From JBAXPW01 sp037132015 (GTDB lineage Bacteria > Patescibacteriota > Microgenomatia > UBA1406 > GWC2-37-13): a DNA stretch of 8,737 nucleotides. The stretch lies in NCBI GenBank assembly GCA_037132015.1, contig JBAXPW010000063.1, forward strand, positions 1 to 8,737, read 5' to 3'. A model generated the notes under the pieces. It made no database searches. It had not been told where the DNA came from and saw nothing but the letters and a program-made list of their open reading frames with translations. Positions 1 through 6,545 of the stretch are shown here, in pieces; position 1 is the stretch's first letter; the number at the start of each line of letters is the position of its first letter. A program made the position numbers and the translations under genes.

Positions 1-689
1 AGCAACCTATTAAATACTTCTGGGCGATCTGCATTACTGGCATTTGCATTATTTGCACGAAACCGATATTTAATAAGTTTTTCGGGTAAAACATCTAGTT
101 CATATTTTAATATAAATCTTACCCATAATTGATAATCTGGAAGCTGTGCAAGTCTTTCATCATATAATCCAACATTAATCACTGAATCACGACGCATAAG
201 TACTGACGGATGAATGAATTGATTTCCTTCTGTAAAAAGGAGGTTTAACCACTTATATTTATCATATTTACATATCTTTGGTTCGAAAAATGGATGGTTT
301 GGCTTGATTAATTCGCTGTACTCATCTATAGCATCAGCATAACTAAAAAGCGCATGTATTTGAGGATTTTTATACAGATATTCAATCTGCTTTTCTAGTT
401 TATTATTATAGTACACATCATCAGAATTTACCAAGCTAATAAATTCACCCTTTGATTCTTTGATCAAAAAGTTGTGCATAACAGTAGCTCCTTGGTTTTT
501 TTGGAAGGGAAATATTTTTATGCGGGTATCATTAAAAGTTTGCGCAACTAAAACTGTATTGTCAGTAGATCCATCATCACCTATCAATATTTCAAAGTCT
601 TGAAAAGTCTGATTTAGCACACTATTTATCGCTTCAGATATATACTTTTCGTGATTGTACGAAGGAATGATTACGCTAATTTTAGTCAT
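1..689 (-). CDS. Family 2 glycosyltransferase, C-terminus cut off by window edge
   Basis: Reading the minus strand from the ATG at 689 gives 229 uninterrupted residues to the left edge, so the C-terminus is missing. The N-terminus is a classic GT-A fold start: SVIIPSYN at residues 5-12, GDDGSTDNT at 37-45 for nucleotide-sugar binding, and NSDD at 88-91 in the place of the metal-binding DxD. LPDYQLWVRF at 183-192 matches the region that carries the acidic catalytic-base motif in GT2 enzymes. The expected role is transfer of a sugar from a nucleotide-sugar donor to a growing surface glycan on the cytoplasmic side; donor and acceptor cannot be read from the sequence. It is transcribed away from the acyltransferase at 802. 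There is no Shine-Dalgarno sequence before the ATG. The family call is firm, the specificity unknown. Confidence 0.9.
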   Translation of the reverse strand, partial: MTKISVIIPSYNHEKYISEAINSVLNQTFQDFEILIGDDGSTDNTVLVAQTFNDTRIKIFPFQKNQGATVMHNFLIKESKGEFISLVNSDDVYYNNKLEKQIEYLYKNPQIHALFSYADAIDEYSELIKPNHPFFEPKICKYDKYKWLNLLFTEGNQFIHPSVLMRRDSVINVGLYDERLAQLPDYQLWVRFILKYELDVLPEKLIKYRFRANNANASNADRPEVFNRL

Positions 690-801
690 TATATATGTTA
701 ATATTAAAATTACACAGAATATTATAATATAATTATCTCAAAATAAGATACCAAACTACATTCGATTTTAGATAGATATTCTTGAAGTTCATTGTGAAGT
801 T
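690..801. promoter_or_regulatory. Divergent intergenic region with candidate -10 boxes
   Basis: This 112-bp spacer separates two divergently transcribed genes, so it should hold both promoters. A perfect TATAAT lies at 723-728 on the plus strand, and because the stretch is nearly palindromic another TATAAT reads on the minus strand at 726-721. Neither has a convincing -35 box at normal spacing. A TAACAT hexamer also ends 5 nt before the minus-strand ATG at 689. The plus-strand gene has only a weak GAAG shortly before its ATG. The exact promoters are uncertain in such AT-rich DNA. Confidence 0.3.
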
Positions 802-1950
802 ATGGATAATAAAATAAATTTTCAGGTTGATATGAATTCAAATTCTGATATAAAAATTCAAAGAGAAATTAAACCACTAACCTCACTTCGATTAATTGCA
901 GCTTATGCCGTATTGGTAGTGCATTTTAGACCAATAATATTTTTATTATTTCCGTCACTTTCCGCGATTGACAATTTCTTCTTAGCAGGTAGAAAAGGTG
1001 TTGATTTTTTCTTTATACTTTCAGGATTCATAATTTGGTTTAATTACAGAGATATTTTTATTAAAAAGTGGAAATATAAGCTGATAATCAAATTTTTTGT
1101 ATACAGAATTGCTAGATTATTGCCAGTTAACATACTTGCTACCTTTCTATCATTACCTATTTTAATCTTAATTCACACTCATTTTAATAATTTTGGTGCT
1201 CCCATTGAAGATTGGTATAACGTCAACTATTTTATTGCAACGCTTTTAATGATTCAAGAATTTTTTAGTCCATATATCATATATATGTGGAATCAGCCAA
1301 CTTACACGATCGGGGCAGAACTTTTGATGTATATCTTGGTTCCATTAATTGTAATGATATTTTCGAAAGTTATAAAATTCTCAACTTTTAGTAGAAGTTT
1401 ATTTATTAGCATTGTCGTATCTCTGCTAATTCCTATTTGTGATTTATATAATATTGTTTATTATCCTTTTGGTTGGTTGTTAAGATTATTAATTGAATTT
1501 GTTAGTGGTATTTTATTTTGTATTGCATATTTTCATGGCATAAAGAGAAATAATACTATTTTTAAGTATTTACATTATCTTCTACCCGTGATTATTTTGG
1601 TTCTTATTTTTTTAAATTTCAATTTTGGCGTTTTGATTCCATTTATCGGAGTATGGATTTTCTCATTAGCTGTAACTGAAAGTTACTTAACGAAAATTTT
1701 GTCAAATAAAATTTTGTTATTAGGTGGATATATAAGTTATAGTATGTATATGTTACATTGGGTATTTATTGGCATACTAGGATTATGTACTATCGAATGG
1801 CCATTTTTAAAAGCAAGAGTATATTTATTGCCATTATTTATATTAACAAATATATTGATCTTTGTGTGTTCTTGGTTATGTTGGAAATATTATGAAGAGC
1901 CTTCGCGTATACTTATTCGAAATATGTACAAAAAATATATTGCAAAATAA
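802..1950 (+). CDS. Membrane acyltransferase, Acyl_transf_3 / OafA-like
   Basis: This 382-residue polytopic membrane protein matches family 3 acyltransferases, which move acetyl or other acyl groups from the cytoplasm onto sugars of surface polysaccharides. Seen in the sequence: LTSLRLIAAYAVLVVHF at 26-42 with the conserved catalytic-type His41; GVDFFFILSGF at 66-76, the family's second signature; a W-x-I/L-x-x-E type stretch around 168-181 ending in a Pro; SYSMYMLH at 312-319; and a terminal YEEP at 364-367. About ten hydrophobic segments fill the length, which is normal for the family, and there is no fused SGNH domain. The ATG at 802 follows an unrelated reading frame; Met11 is an alternative start because the first 20 residues are hydrophilic and poorly conserved in the family. 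Its stop lies 8 bp from the convergent GT4 gene. It most likely O-acylates the glycan made by the neighbouring enzymes (inference). Confidence 0.92.
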   Translation: MDNKINFQVDMNSNSDIKIQREIKPLTSLRLIAAYAVLVVHFRPIIFLLFPSLSAIDNFFLAGRKGVDFFFILSGFIIWFNYRDIFIKKWKYKLIIKFFVYRIARLLPVNILATFLSLPILILIHTHFNNFGAPIEDWYNVNYFIATLLMIQEFFSPYIIYMWNQPTYTIGAELLMYILVPLIVMIFSKVIKFSTFSRSLFISIVVSLLIPICDLYNIVYYPFGWLLRLLIEFVSGILFCIAYFHGIKRNNTIFKYLHYLLPVIILVLIFLNFNFGVLIPFIGVWIFSLAVTESYLTKILSNKILLLGGYISYSMYMLHWVFIGILGLCTIEWPFLKARVYLLPLFILTNILIFVCSWLCWKYYEEPSRILIRNMYKKYIAK

Positions 1951-1958
1951 TAATTCGA

Positions 1959-3101
1959 CTATTTTGACTTGATCAGAGTGTCTTCTAACTTATTATTACT
2001 ACTATTCCAATCATATGAATTAGCTGTATTTCTGGCATTTTTAAGAATATCTTGATTATTAGTATATTTTGAAACTATGTTGCTGATTTCGTATTTTAAA
2101 GCTGGATAATTTTGTGGTTCTAATATAAACCCATTTACTTTATCGATAAGATATTCATCTGAACCAGTAACTTTTTGTACTATCGGTATTCCTCCACATG
2201 CCATCATTTCTAACGGTGGCATAGAGACACCTTCTACAGTTGATAATTTGAGTAAAAAATCACATGATGAATATATTGAGGGCATCTGTGATTGAGTTAC
2301 CTTCTCAAAAAACGAATCTATCCTCAGATTATTTGGAGGTCTTCCGTCATAAGAGACACACCATATTTCGCAATCTATTTCTTGAAGTATTTCAATAGAT
2401 TCAACGACTTTTTTAAAAGGAAGATTTATAGCTCCTTCAACTAATACACGAGGCTTTTTTAGATTCTTTGCTTTTAGAGGTTGTACTGGATGAAATAATT
2501 CTTTATTGAGACCGATTGGAACTTGAATTGATTTTTTATTAAATTCCTTTTGAATCCATTGTGTCATCCATTTACCCTGCACAATTAAGTTAAATGGGAG
2601 TTGTTTGTATGTATAAGCAACTCTATTTCTAAGATAGCTATTGATAGGATAAAATCTTCTTTCATCGGATTGAATAAAATAATATTTACGAGGTGCGCTT
2701 GTTAAAGCAATTGCATATGTAGTAATCCAGCCTGTTGCAATAGCTATTTCTGCATTTTCATGATCACCATTCCACGGTTTAACGGAGACATCTAAATTTT
2801 TAAACCAAGGAATAGAGCTTTTATTATCTAAAGTAAAAATAGTCACATCATATCCCTTGCTTTTGAGTCTAGTCGCATGTTCACATATTACGGCGATTCC
2901 ACCTGCAATATTTGTTGTTGGGATTAAAAAAATAATTTTATTTTTTTTAACTTTAGTTATATTGCTTTTTGATAACTTTTTTAAAAAATATTTTATTAAA
3001 AAAATATTATGTAGACAAATATATTGTAAATTTCGAAAAAAAATACGTCTATTTTCAGAAACAAAGTTTCTATATATTAATTTTATTGTATTAATATTCA
3101 T
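1959..3101 (-). CDS. GT4-type glycosyltransferase, WsaF-like
   Basis: This 380-residue GT-B fold glycosyltransferase is the last gene of the minus-strand operon. After a basic, partly hydrophobic N-terminal 50 residues, the first Rossmann domain starts at IIFLIPTTNIAGGIAV (56-71), where the glycine pair forms the acceptor/donor loop. YYFIQSDERRFYP at 139-151 resembles the N-domain signature of WsaF-like rhamnosyltransferases. The C-domain has the retaining GT4 hallmark EX7E: Glu290 and Glu298 in VEGVSMPPLEMMACGGIPI. The ATG lies 7 nt after the stop of the dehydratase gene, so the two are probably translated from one message; no Shine-Dalgarno sequence is visible. It should add one sugar, possibly the deoxysugar made by the two upstream enzymes, to a surface glycan. 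Rhamnose specificity is only a guess from the WsaF resemblance. Confidence 0.9.
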   Translation of the reverse strand: MNINTIKLIYRNFVSENRRIFFRNLQYICLHNIFLIKYFLKKLSKSNITKVKKNKIIFLIPTTNIAGGIAVICEHATRLKSKGYDVTIFTLDNKSSIPWFKNLDVSVKPWNGDHENAEIAIATGWITTYAIALTSAPRKYYFIQSDERRFYPINSYLRNRVAYTYKQLPFNLIVQGKWMTQWIQKEFNKKSIQVPIGLNKELFHPVQPLKAKNLKKPRVLVEGAINLPFKKVVESIEILQEIDCEIWCVSYDGRPPNNLRIDSFFEKVTQSQMPSIYSSCDFLLKLSTVEGVSMPPLEMMACGGIPIVQKVTGSDEYLIDKVNGFILEPQNYPALKYEISNIVSKYTNNQDILKNARNTANSYDWNSSNNKLEDTLIKSK

Positions 3102-3108
3102 TATTTAA

Positions 3109-4527
3109 TTAGTGACATAGGGAAATGATTTTATCTATTTGATTTATTAGTATCTGTTGTCCTGTTGATGAGTGATTTTGAATTTCATATGAATCTAGAT
3201 TATCAAAAAGGTTTGTTAGTTCGTTTAAAATATTATCTGGAGATGTATGACTTTGATGATTAATTTTAAAAATTCTAGGATGTATGCTTTCTTCTATTGT
3301 TTCTGTAGAATTATCAAATAGTTCCTCATGTATTTTTTCGCCAGATCTTTTTCCAGTAATCTCAAATTTTATGTCTGAGAGTTTATTATGCTTTAATACT
3401 GCAATACATTTTGCTAATTCCATTATATTTACTGGATCACCCATTTTTAGCATATATATAGAATTTTTACTAGCAACTATGCCAGCCTGTAAGACAAGCT
3501 GAACGGCTTCTGGAATTGTCATGAAAAAGCGCGTCATTTGTGGATCTGTGATTGTTATTGTATTGCCAGTGTTGAGTTGAGATAAAAAAAGTTCTACTGC
3601 GCTACCACTACTGTTAAATACGTTCCCAAATCGAACAATAGCGAAATTATGATTAACTGAGTTTTTAAATACTAATTCAACTGCCAATTCGGCTAATTTT
3701 TTTGTTTTCCCCATAATATTATATGGCCGAACTGCTTTATCAGTAGATATTAAGATAAAGTTTTTTACATCACATTGTTTTGCAAGCATTGCAAGATTAA
3801 AGGTTGAAAAGGCATTATTTAAAACACCTTCATAAACGTTGCTTTCAACGAGAGGAACATGTTTGTATGCTGATGCGTGACAAATAGTATGTATTTTATT
3901 TGACTTTAATAAGGTTTCTATTAGAGGTATATTATTAACATTACCGAGAACGTACTTGATCTCTGTATTTTTAGTCAATTCACTAATTCTTTTGAGAGAT
4001 TGTTCTAACTTAAAAAGATTATATTCACAAAAATCAACTATAATAAGCTTTTTTGGAGATGCCAATAGGATTTGTTTAGAAAGTTCACTGCCTATTGACC
4101 CACCTCCACCTGTTATTAAAATATTCTCTCCCTGGATTTTAGAGCTAATTTCCTTTTGAAGCGATTTATCTATATGTTCACCTACAAGATCATGTAATTC
4201 TAAATTGCGCAAGTCTTCGGCAGAAACATGTTCCCCTACGACTATTTCAGTAGTCCTTGGTAAGATTAGCAACTCTATTTCAGAATATTCTGAGAGTATT
4301 AATAAAATTTTTCTAATTAATTTTCCTCTTTCAGATGGGATTGCAATTACTATTTTTTGAATATGATGCTTTTCTATTAATTTAGGAATATCTTGTATTG
4401 TACCAATAGCTTTTATATTGTTATCATCTACAAATCCTATTATATTCAATTGGGAGTTTATTAAGGATAGTTTTTCAACTAACAAATTTCCAGCAACTCC
4501 ACCGCCTAGAACGAGTGTATTATACAT
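3109..4527 (-). CDS. Soluble CapD/WbpM/PglF-like nucleotide-sugar 4,6-dehydratase (polysaccharide biosynthesis protein)
   Basis: This 472-residue protein has two nucleotide-binding modules. Residues 1 to about 105 form a CoA-binding-like Rossmann domain (NTLVLGGGVAGN). From about 135 there is an extended SDR domain with GGGGSIG at 140-146, ASAYKHVPLVE at 218-228, STDK at 261-264 and TRFFMTIPEAVQL at 332-344. The usual YxxxK of SDRs is MxxxK here (Met272, Lys276), which is the altered triad known for the WbpM/PglF branch. Those enzymes convert UDP-GlcNAc to the 4-keto-6-deoxy sugar. Unlike WbpM or PglF, it has no N-terminal membrane segments and so should be cytosolic. I chose the ATG at 4527, four nt after the stop of the upstream gene; an in-frame TTG at 4545 would add six residues and overlap that gene by 14 nt. 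The substrate is inferred from the family. Confidence 0.92.
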   Translation of the reverse strand: MYNTLVLGGGVAGNLLVEKLSLINSQLNIIGFVDDNNIKAIGTIQDIPKLIEKHHIQKIVIAIPSERGKLIRKILLILSEYSEIELLILPRTTEIVVGEHVSAEDLRNLELHDLVGEHIDKSLQKEISSKIQGENILITGGGGSIGSELSKQILLASPKKLIIVDFCEYNLFKLEQSLKRISELTKNTEIKYVLGNVNNIPLIETLLKSNKIHTICHASAYKHVPLVESNVYEGVLNNAFSTFNLAMLAKQCDVKNFILISTDKAVRPYNIMGKTKKLAELAVELVFKNSVNHNFAIVRFGNVFNSSGSAVELFLSQLNTGNTITITDPQMTRFFMTIPEAVQLVLQAGIVASKNSIYMLKMGDPVNIMELAKCIAVLKHNKLSDIKFEITGKRSGEKIHEELFDNSTETIEESIHPRIFKINHQSHTSPDNILNELTNLFDNLDSYEIQNHSSTGQQILINQIDKIISLCH

Positions 4528-4531
4528 ATTT

Positions 4532-5407
4532 TTATGATTTTTCAAAAATTGCCCATTCTATAGAATCAATCAATTTATTTTTGGGTTGCCATTGTATTGA
4601 TTTCATAGCAAGACTAATATCAGTATGTGAATTTGAGTATTTTTCTACTTCATTCGTAATATTTATCGATATTTTAGGTAAATTATACTTTTTTGCACAC
4701 ATATTAACTATATCTACATATTCACCATAAGTTGTTAATTTTCCTGATGCAATATTATACAAGAATTCTGCTTTAGAAGCAGAAATAATTTGAGTAATTG
4801 CGTCTGAAATATCACGTAAATCTATAAAATCTCTTTGAATTGATCTAGAAGGTAAAGAGATTGTTGGATTACTGTTATTTAGATACTGTTCTCTGATTGA
4901 CCCTGTAAGAGACTTTATTGATGAATTTTGTGAAACTATATTAAAAAGTCTAAGAACAGTTATGTCATAGCCTAAATTTCGATAGTATTCACAGAGTTTT
5001 GTTTGTTTTAGCTTCGAAATTCCGTAAGATGTAATTGGATTTGGTGGAGTTGATTCGTTTATTATGGAGTTTGAAATAATCCCATATTCTGAAGCAGATC
5101 CTAACACTATAAATTTGATCTTTTTTGACATTGGATTATCAAAAAATGGTTTTAGGGCCGACTCATTAAATCTACTATCTAGTTCATCTAAAATTGTAAG
5201 TTTGGCGGCGCAATGTATAATGACCTGAATATTTCTTCTATTTAATAGGTTATTAACATCATTTTTGGTAATATTAGACAGATCAACAGAAAGTATTTGT
5301 GTATTTGAAGATGATCGAGCAATTCCAAGGACTTGGAATCTATTTTTTAATGAGTTAAGTAAAAATGAGCCAATAACGCCAGTAGCTCCTGTTATTAATA
5401 TTGCCAT
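4532..5407 (-). CDS. NAD(P)-dependent epimerase/dehydratase or 4-keto-sugar reductase (extended SDR)
   Basis: First gene of the minus-strand operon, 291 residues. The N-terminus is a NAD(P)-binding Rossmann fold with GATGVIG at 7-13 and HCAAK at 65-69. The catalytic SDR residues are all present: Ser104/Ser106 in GSASEYG and Tyr128-x3-Lys132 in SYGISK. RDFIDLRDISDAI at 192-204 is typical of nucleotide-sugar epimerases and reductases, and YNIASG at 217-222 is the usual C-domain strand. At 291 residues it is on the short side for a GalE/RmlB-like enzyme and closer to 4-keto-sugar reductases. The next gene encodes a 4,6-dehydratase, so reducing or epimerising its 4-keto product is the likely role (inference). 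The ATG at 5407 begins directly with the Rossmann strand, supporting this start. Confidence 0.88.
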   Translation of the reverse strand: MAILITGATGVIGSFLLNSLKNRFQVLGIARSSSNTQILSVDLSNITKNDVNNLLNRRNIQVIIHCAAKLTILDELDSRFNESALKPFFDNPMSKKIKFIVLGSASEYGIISNSIINESTPPNPITSYGISKLKQTKLCEYYRNLGYDITVLRLFNIVSQNSSIKSLTGSIREQYLNNSNPTISLPSRSIQRDFIDLRDISDAITQIISASKAEFLYNIASGKLTTYGEYVDIVNMCAKKYNLPKISINITNEVEKYSNSHTDISLAMKSIQWQPKNKLIDSIEWAIFEKS

Positions 5408-5415
5408 AATGAAAT

Positions 5416-5421
5416 AATATA
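5416..5421 (-). promoter_or_regulatory. Candidate -10 box of the three-gene minus-strand operon
   Basis: On the minus strand TATATT ends 8 nt before the ATG at 5407, in the 58-bp divergent spacer. The predicted transcript start would fall on or within a few nt of the start codon, giving a leaderless message, which fits the lack of a Shine-Dalgarno sequence. No good -35 box is seen at 17 nt. The call is weak because the DNA is very AT-rich. Confidence 0.3.
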
Positions 5422-5452
5422 CAATATTTTGAGTTTAATTAACATTAAAGAA

Positions 5453-5458
5453 TAACAT
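5453..5458 (+). promoter_or_regulatory. Candidate -10 box of the GT2 gene at 5466
   Basis: TAACAT ends 7 nt before the ATG at 5466, and TTGAGT at 5429-5434 could serve as a -35 box with an 18-nt spacer. This would start transcription next to the ATG, giving a leaderless or near-leaderless message. No Shine-Dalgarno sequence is present. Both hexamers match the consensus at only four of six positions. Confidence 0.35.
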
Positions 5459-5465
5459 CACTTAT

Positions 5466-6389
5466 ATGAATCACATAAGTATTATTATCCCCTCCTATAA
5501 TGGTGAGGGGCAACTTAAGGGGTTACTTCCATCTTTTTATGTCGCAAAAAGTGAATCGACTGAATTTGAAATCCTCATAGTAGACAACAATTCTCATGAT
5601 GACAGTGAGAAGTATGTGAAGGGTAATTTTCCTGACATTCAATTTATCAAGCTTTCATCCAATCGTGGCTTCACAGGTGCATGTAACGCAGGGGCGAAAG
5701 TTGCGAAAGGTGAGTATCTTCTATTTCTAAATAATGATTGTCATATAACCAAAGAAGCAATTGATACGATGATTCAATTTCTTGAAAATAGTAAAGAATT
5801 AGTTGCGACACAACCAATAGTTTATAAACGAAAGATGAAAGATGAAAATATAGTGAGTCTAATGTCTAAAGTTGAAAGTCAAAAGATGGAGATAAAAAGT
5901 TTGGGTGAGATTGAAAATATTGGGTTTGTTGTTGATTTATCTATTGGCAAGGCACAAGCTGTTGCAAAAGTTGAAGACACACCCCTACCCCTCTCAAGAG
6001 GGGATTTATTCACACCATTCTCACTACCAACTTCTCACACTTTTTATGGTTTATCAGGAACGTGCTTGATGATTCGAAAGGATATTTTTAAAACTGTTGG
6101 AATGTTCGATGAATCATTTCATTCGTATCATGAAGACGTTGATCTGGCTTTTCGATTGACAAAGGCAGGATACATGTATGCTCCATGTTTAGACGCAGTT
6201 TGTTACCATGAACATATGGCAACAAGTAGTAAGATGGGAAGCTATAAACAACGACGAGACTTTTTGAACTGGATACGCATCATATATAAACATTACCCAC
6301 ATTCCTACATTATCAAGCACTTCCCTACTCTCTTTGTAGAACGATTGAGGAATTTGAATGGAGTGGTGAAAAAGTTGATCAAGTCATAA
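5466..6389 (+). CDS. Family 2 glycosyltransferase (rhamnosyltransferase-like) with in-frame palindromic insert
   Basis: This 307-residue GT-A glycosyltransferase has SIIIPSYN at 5-12, IVDNNSHDDS at 38-47, the GFTGACNAG loop at 68-76, FLNNDC at 87-92 as the DxD-equivalent metal site, and SYHEDVDLAFRL at 220-231 with the ED catalytic-base motif. HEH follows at 248-250. Such enzymes add a sugar to a lipid-linked or protein-linked surface glycan. There is no transmembrane segment; the basic C-terminus may touch the membrane. Residues about 171-190 (PLPLSRGD and a Thr/Ser/Pro-rich stretch) are encoded by a GC-rich palindrome that looks like an inserted repeat, in a region just before YGLSGTCLMIRKD where the family varies in length. 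The gene is divergent from the dehydratase operon and looks a little more GC-rich than it. Family call firm; donor and acceptor unknown. Confidence 0.93.
   Translation: MNHISIIIPSYNGEGQLKGLLPSFYVAKSESTEFEILIVDNNSHDDSEKYVKGNFPDIQFIKLSSNRGFTGACNAGAKVAKGEYLLFLNNDCHITKEAIDTMIQFLENSKELVATQPIVYKRKMKDENIVSLMSKVESQKMEIKSLGEIENIGFVVDLSIGKAQAVAKVEDTPLPLSRGDLFTPFSLPTSHTFYGLSGTCLMIRKDIFKTVGMFDESFHSYHEDVDLAFRLTKAGYMYAPCLDAVCYHEHMATSSKMGSYKQRRDFLNWIRIIYKHYPHSYIIKHFPTLFVERLRNLNGVVKKLIKS
5489..5510. repeat. CCCCTC/GAGGGG inverted repeat near the 5' end of the GT2 gene
   Basis: CCCCTC at 5489-5494 and GAGGGG at 5505-5510 form a 6-bp stem with a 10-nt loop, over the codons for the conserved PSYN motif and the following Gly-Glu-Gly. 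The same two arms form the palindrome at 5988-6003 of this gene. Because PSYN is conserved and the length matches the family, this may be chance rather than an insertion. Confidence 0.4.
5978..6016. repeat. REP-like palindrome inserted in frame in the GT2 gene
   Basis: A perfect GC-rich hairpin lies at 5988-6003 (CCCCTC, loop TCAA, GAGGGG, extendable by one more T-A pair) inside otherwise AT-rich coding DNA. It is flanked by a CACACC direct repeat at 5978-5983 and 6011-6016, 33 bp apart, which is 11 codons. It is read as Thr-Pro-Leu-Pro-Leu-Ser-Arg-Gly-Asp, in a part of the protein between two conserved blocks. A related decayed stretch follows the gene at 6416-6440. The pattern recalls protein-coding palindromic elements such as those of Rickettsia; no relation is implied. 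Confidence 0.6.
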
Positions 6390-6415
6390 AGGAAGTCAAA
6401 AGTTTAAAGTTACAT

Positions 6416-6440
6416 CACCCTTTAAATCCCTCTCCTTAGG
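6416..6440. repeat. Decayed half copy of the C-rich palindromic element
   Basis: About 27 nt after the GT2 stop, CACCC (6416-6420) and CCCTCTC (6428-6434) appear in the same order as CACCC (5980-5984) and CCCTCTC (5989-5995) inside the gene. The G-rich right arm is missing, so it cannot form the strong hairpin. A weak TTTAAAG/CTTTAAA pair (6403-6409 and 6420-6426) overlaps it but lacks a T-tract and is a poor terminator. Confidence 0.4.
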
Positions 6441-6445
6441 TCTGT

Positions 6446-6511
6446 AATTCGCTTGCTTGCCTTTATTCCGATAAGCGAGAAATCAGAAGACTCTGAATAA
6501 TTAGAATGACA
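6446..6511 (+). repeat. Composite intergenic repeat, copy A
   Basis: The spacer before the membrane-protein gene carries a string of words in this order: CGC (6450), GATAA (6470), CAGAAGA (6484-6490), GAATGACA (6504-6511). The same words in the same order and orientation occur after that gene at 7190-7256. A TCGCTT/AAGCGA stem (6449-6454 with 6473-6478) lies in the first half. This copy has lost the palindromic core that copy B has between CAGAAGA and GAATGACA. It looks like a degenerate member of a dispersed intergenic repeat family. Confidence 0.5.
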
Positions 6512-6531
6512 AAATAAAGATCCTTTAGTAG

Positions 6532-6537
6532 TATAAT
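6532..6537 (+). promoter_or_regulatory. -10 box (TATAAT) of the small membrane-protein gene
   Basis: A perfect TATAAT ends 8 nt before the ATG at 6546. Transcription would begin within a few nt of the start codon, implying a leaderless message. ATGACA at 6506-6511, the end of composite repeat A, resembles a -35 box at five of six positions, but the 20-nt spacer is long. If real, the repeat supplies part of the promoter. Confidence 0.5.
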
Positions 6538-6545
6538 AGACACAT

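Noticed and set aside
2857..3108. 83-codon plus-strand frame antisense to the GT4 gene, hydrophobic
   Set aside because: It lies entirely over the N-terminal coding part of a well-supported GT4 gene and shortly beyond; its hydrophobicity reflects the AT-rich complement of Lys/Asn codons.
3284..4159. Two short plus-strand frames (3284-3502 and 3956-4159) within the dehydratase gene
   Set aside because: Both are antisense shadows of conserved dehydratase motifs, with no start signal or recognisable domain.
4515..4730. 71-codon plus-strand frame over the SDR/dehydratase junction
   Set aside because: Antisense to two supported genes and with no recognisable protein features.
802..5407. Insertion sequence or prophage origin of the glycan block
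   Set aside because: No transposase, integrase or terminal inverted repeat is visible in or around these genes.
6403..6426. TTTAAAG/CTTTAAA inverted repeat as a terminator for the GT2 gene
   Set aside because: The stem has a single G-C pair, a 10-nt loop and no following T-tract.
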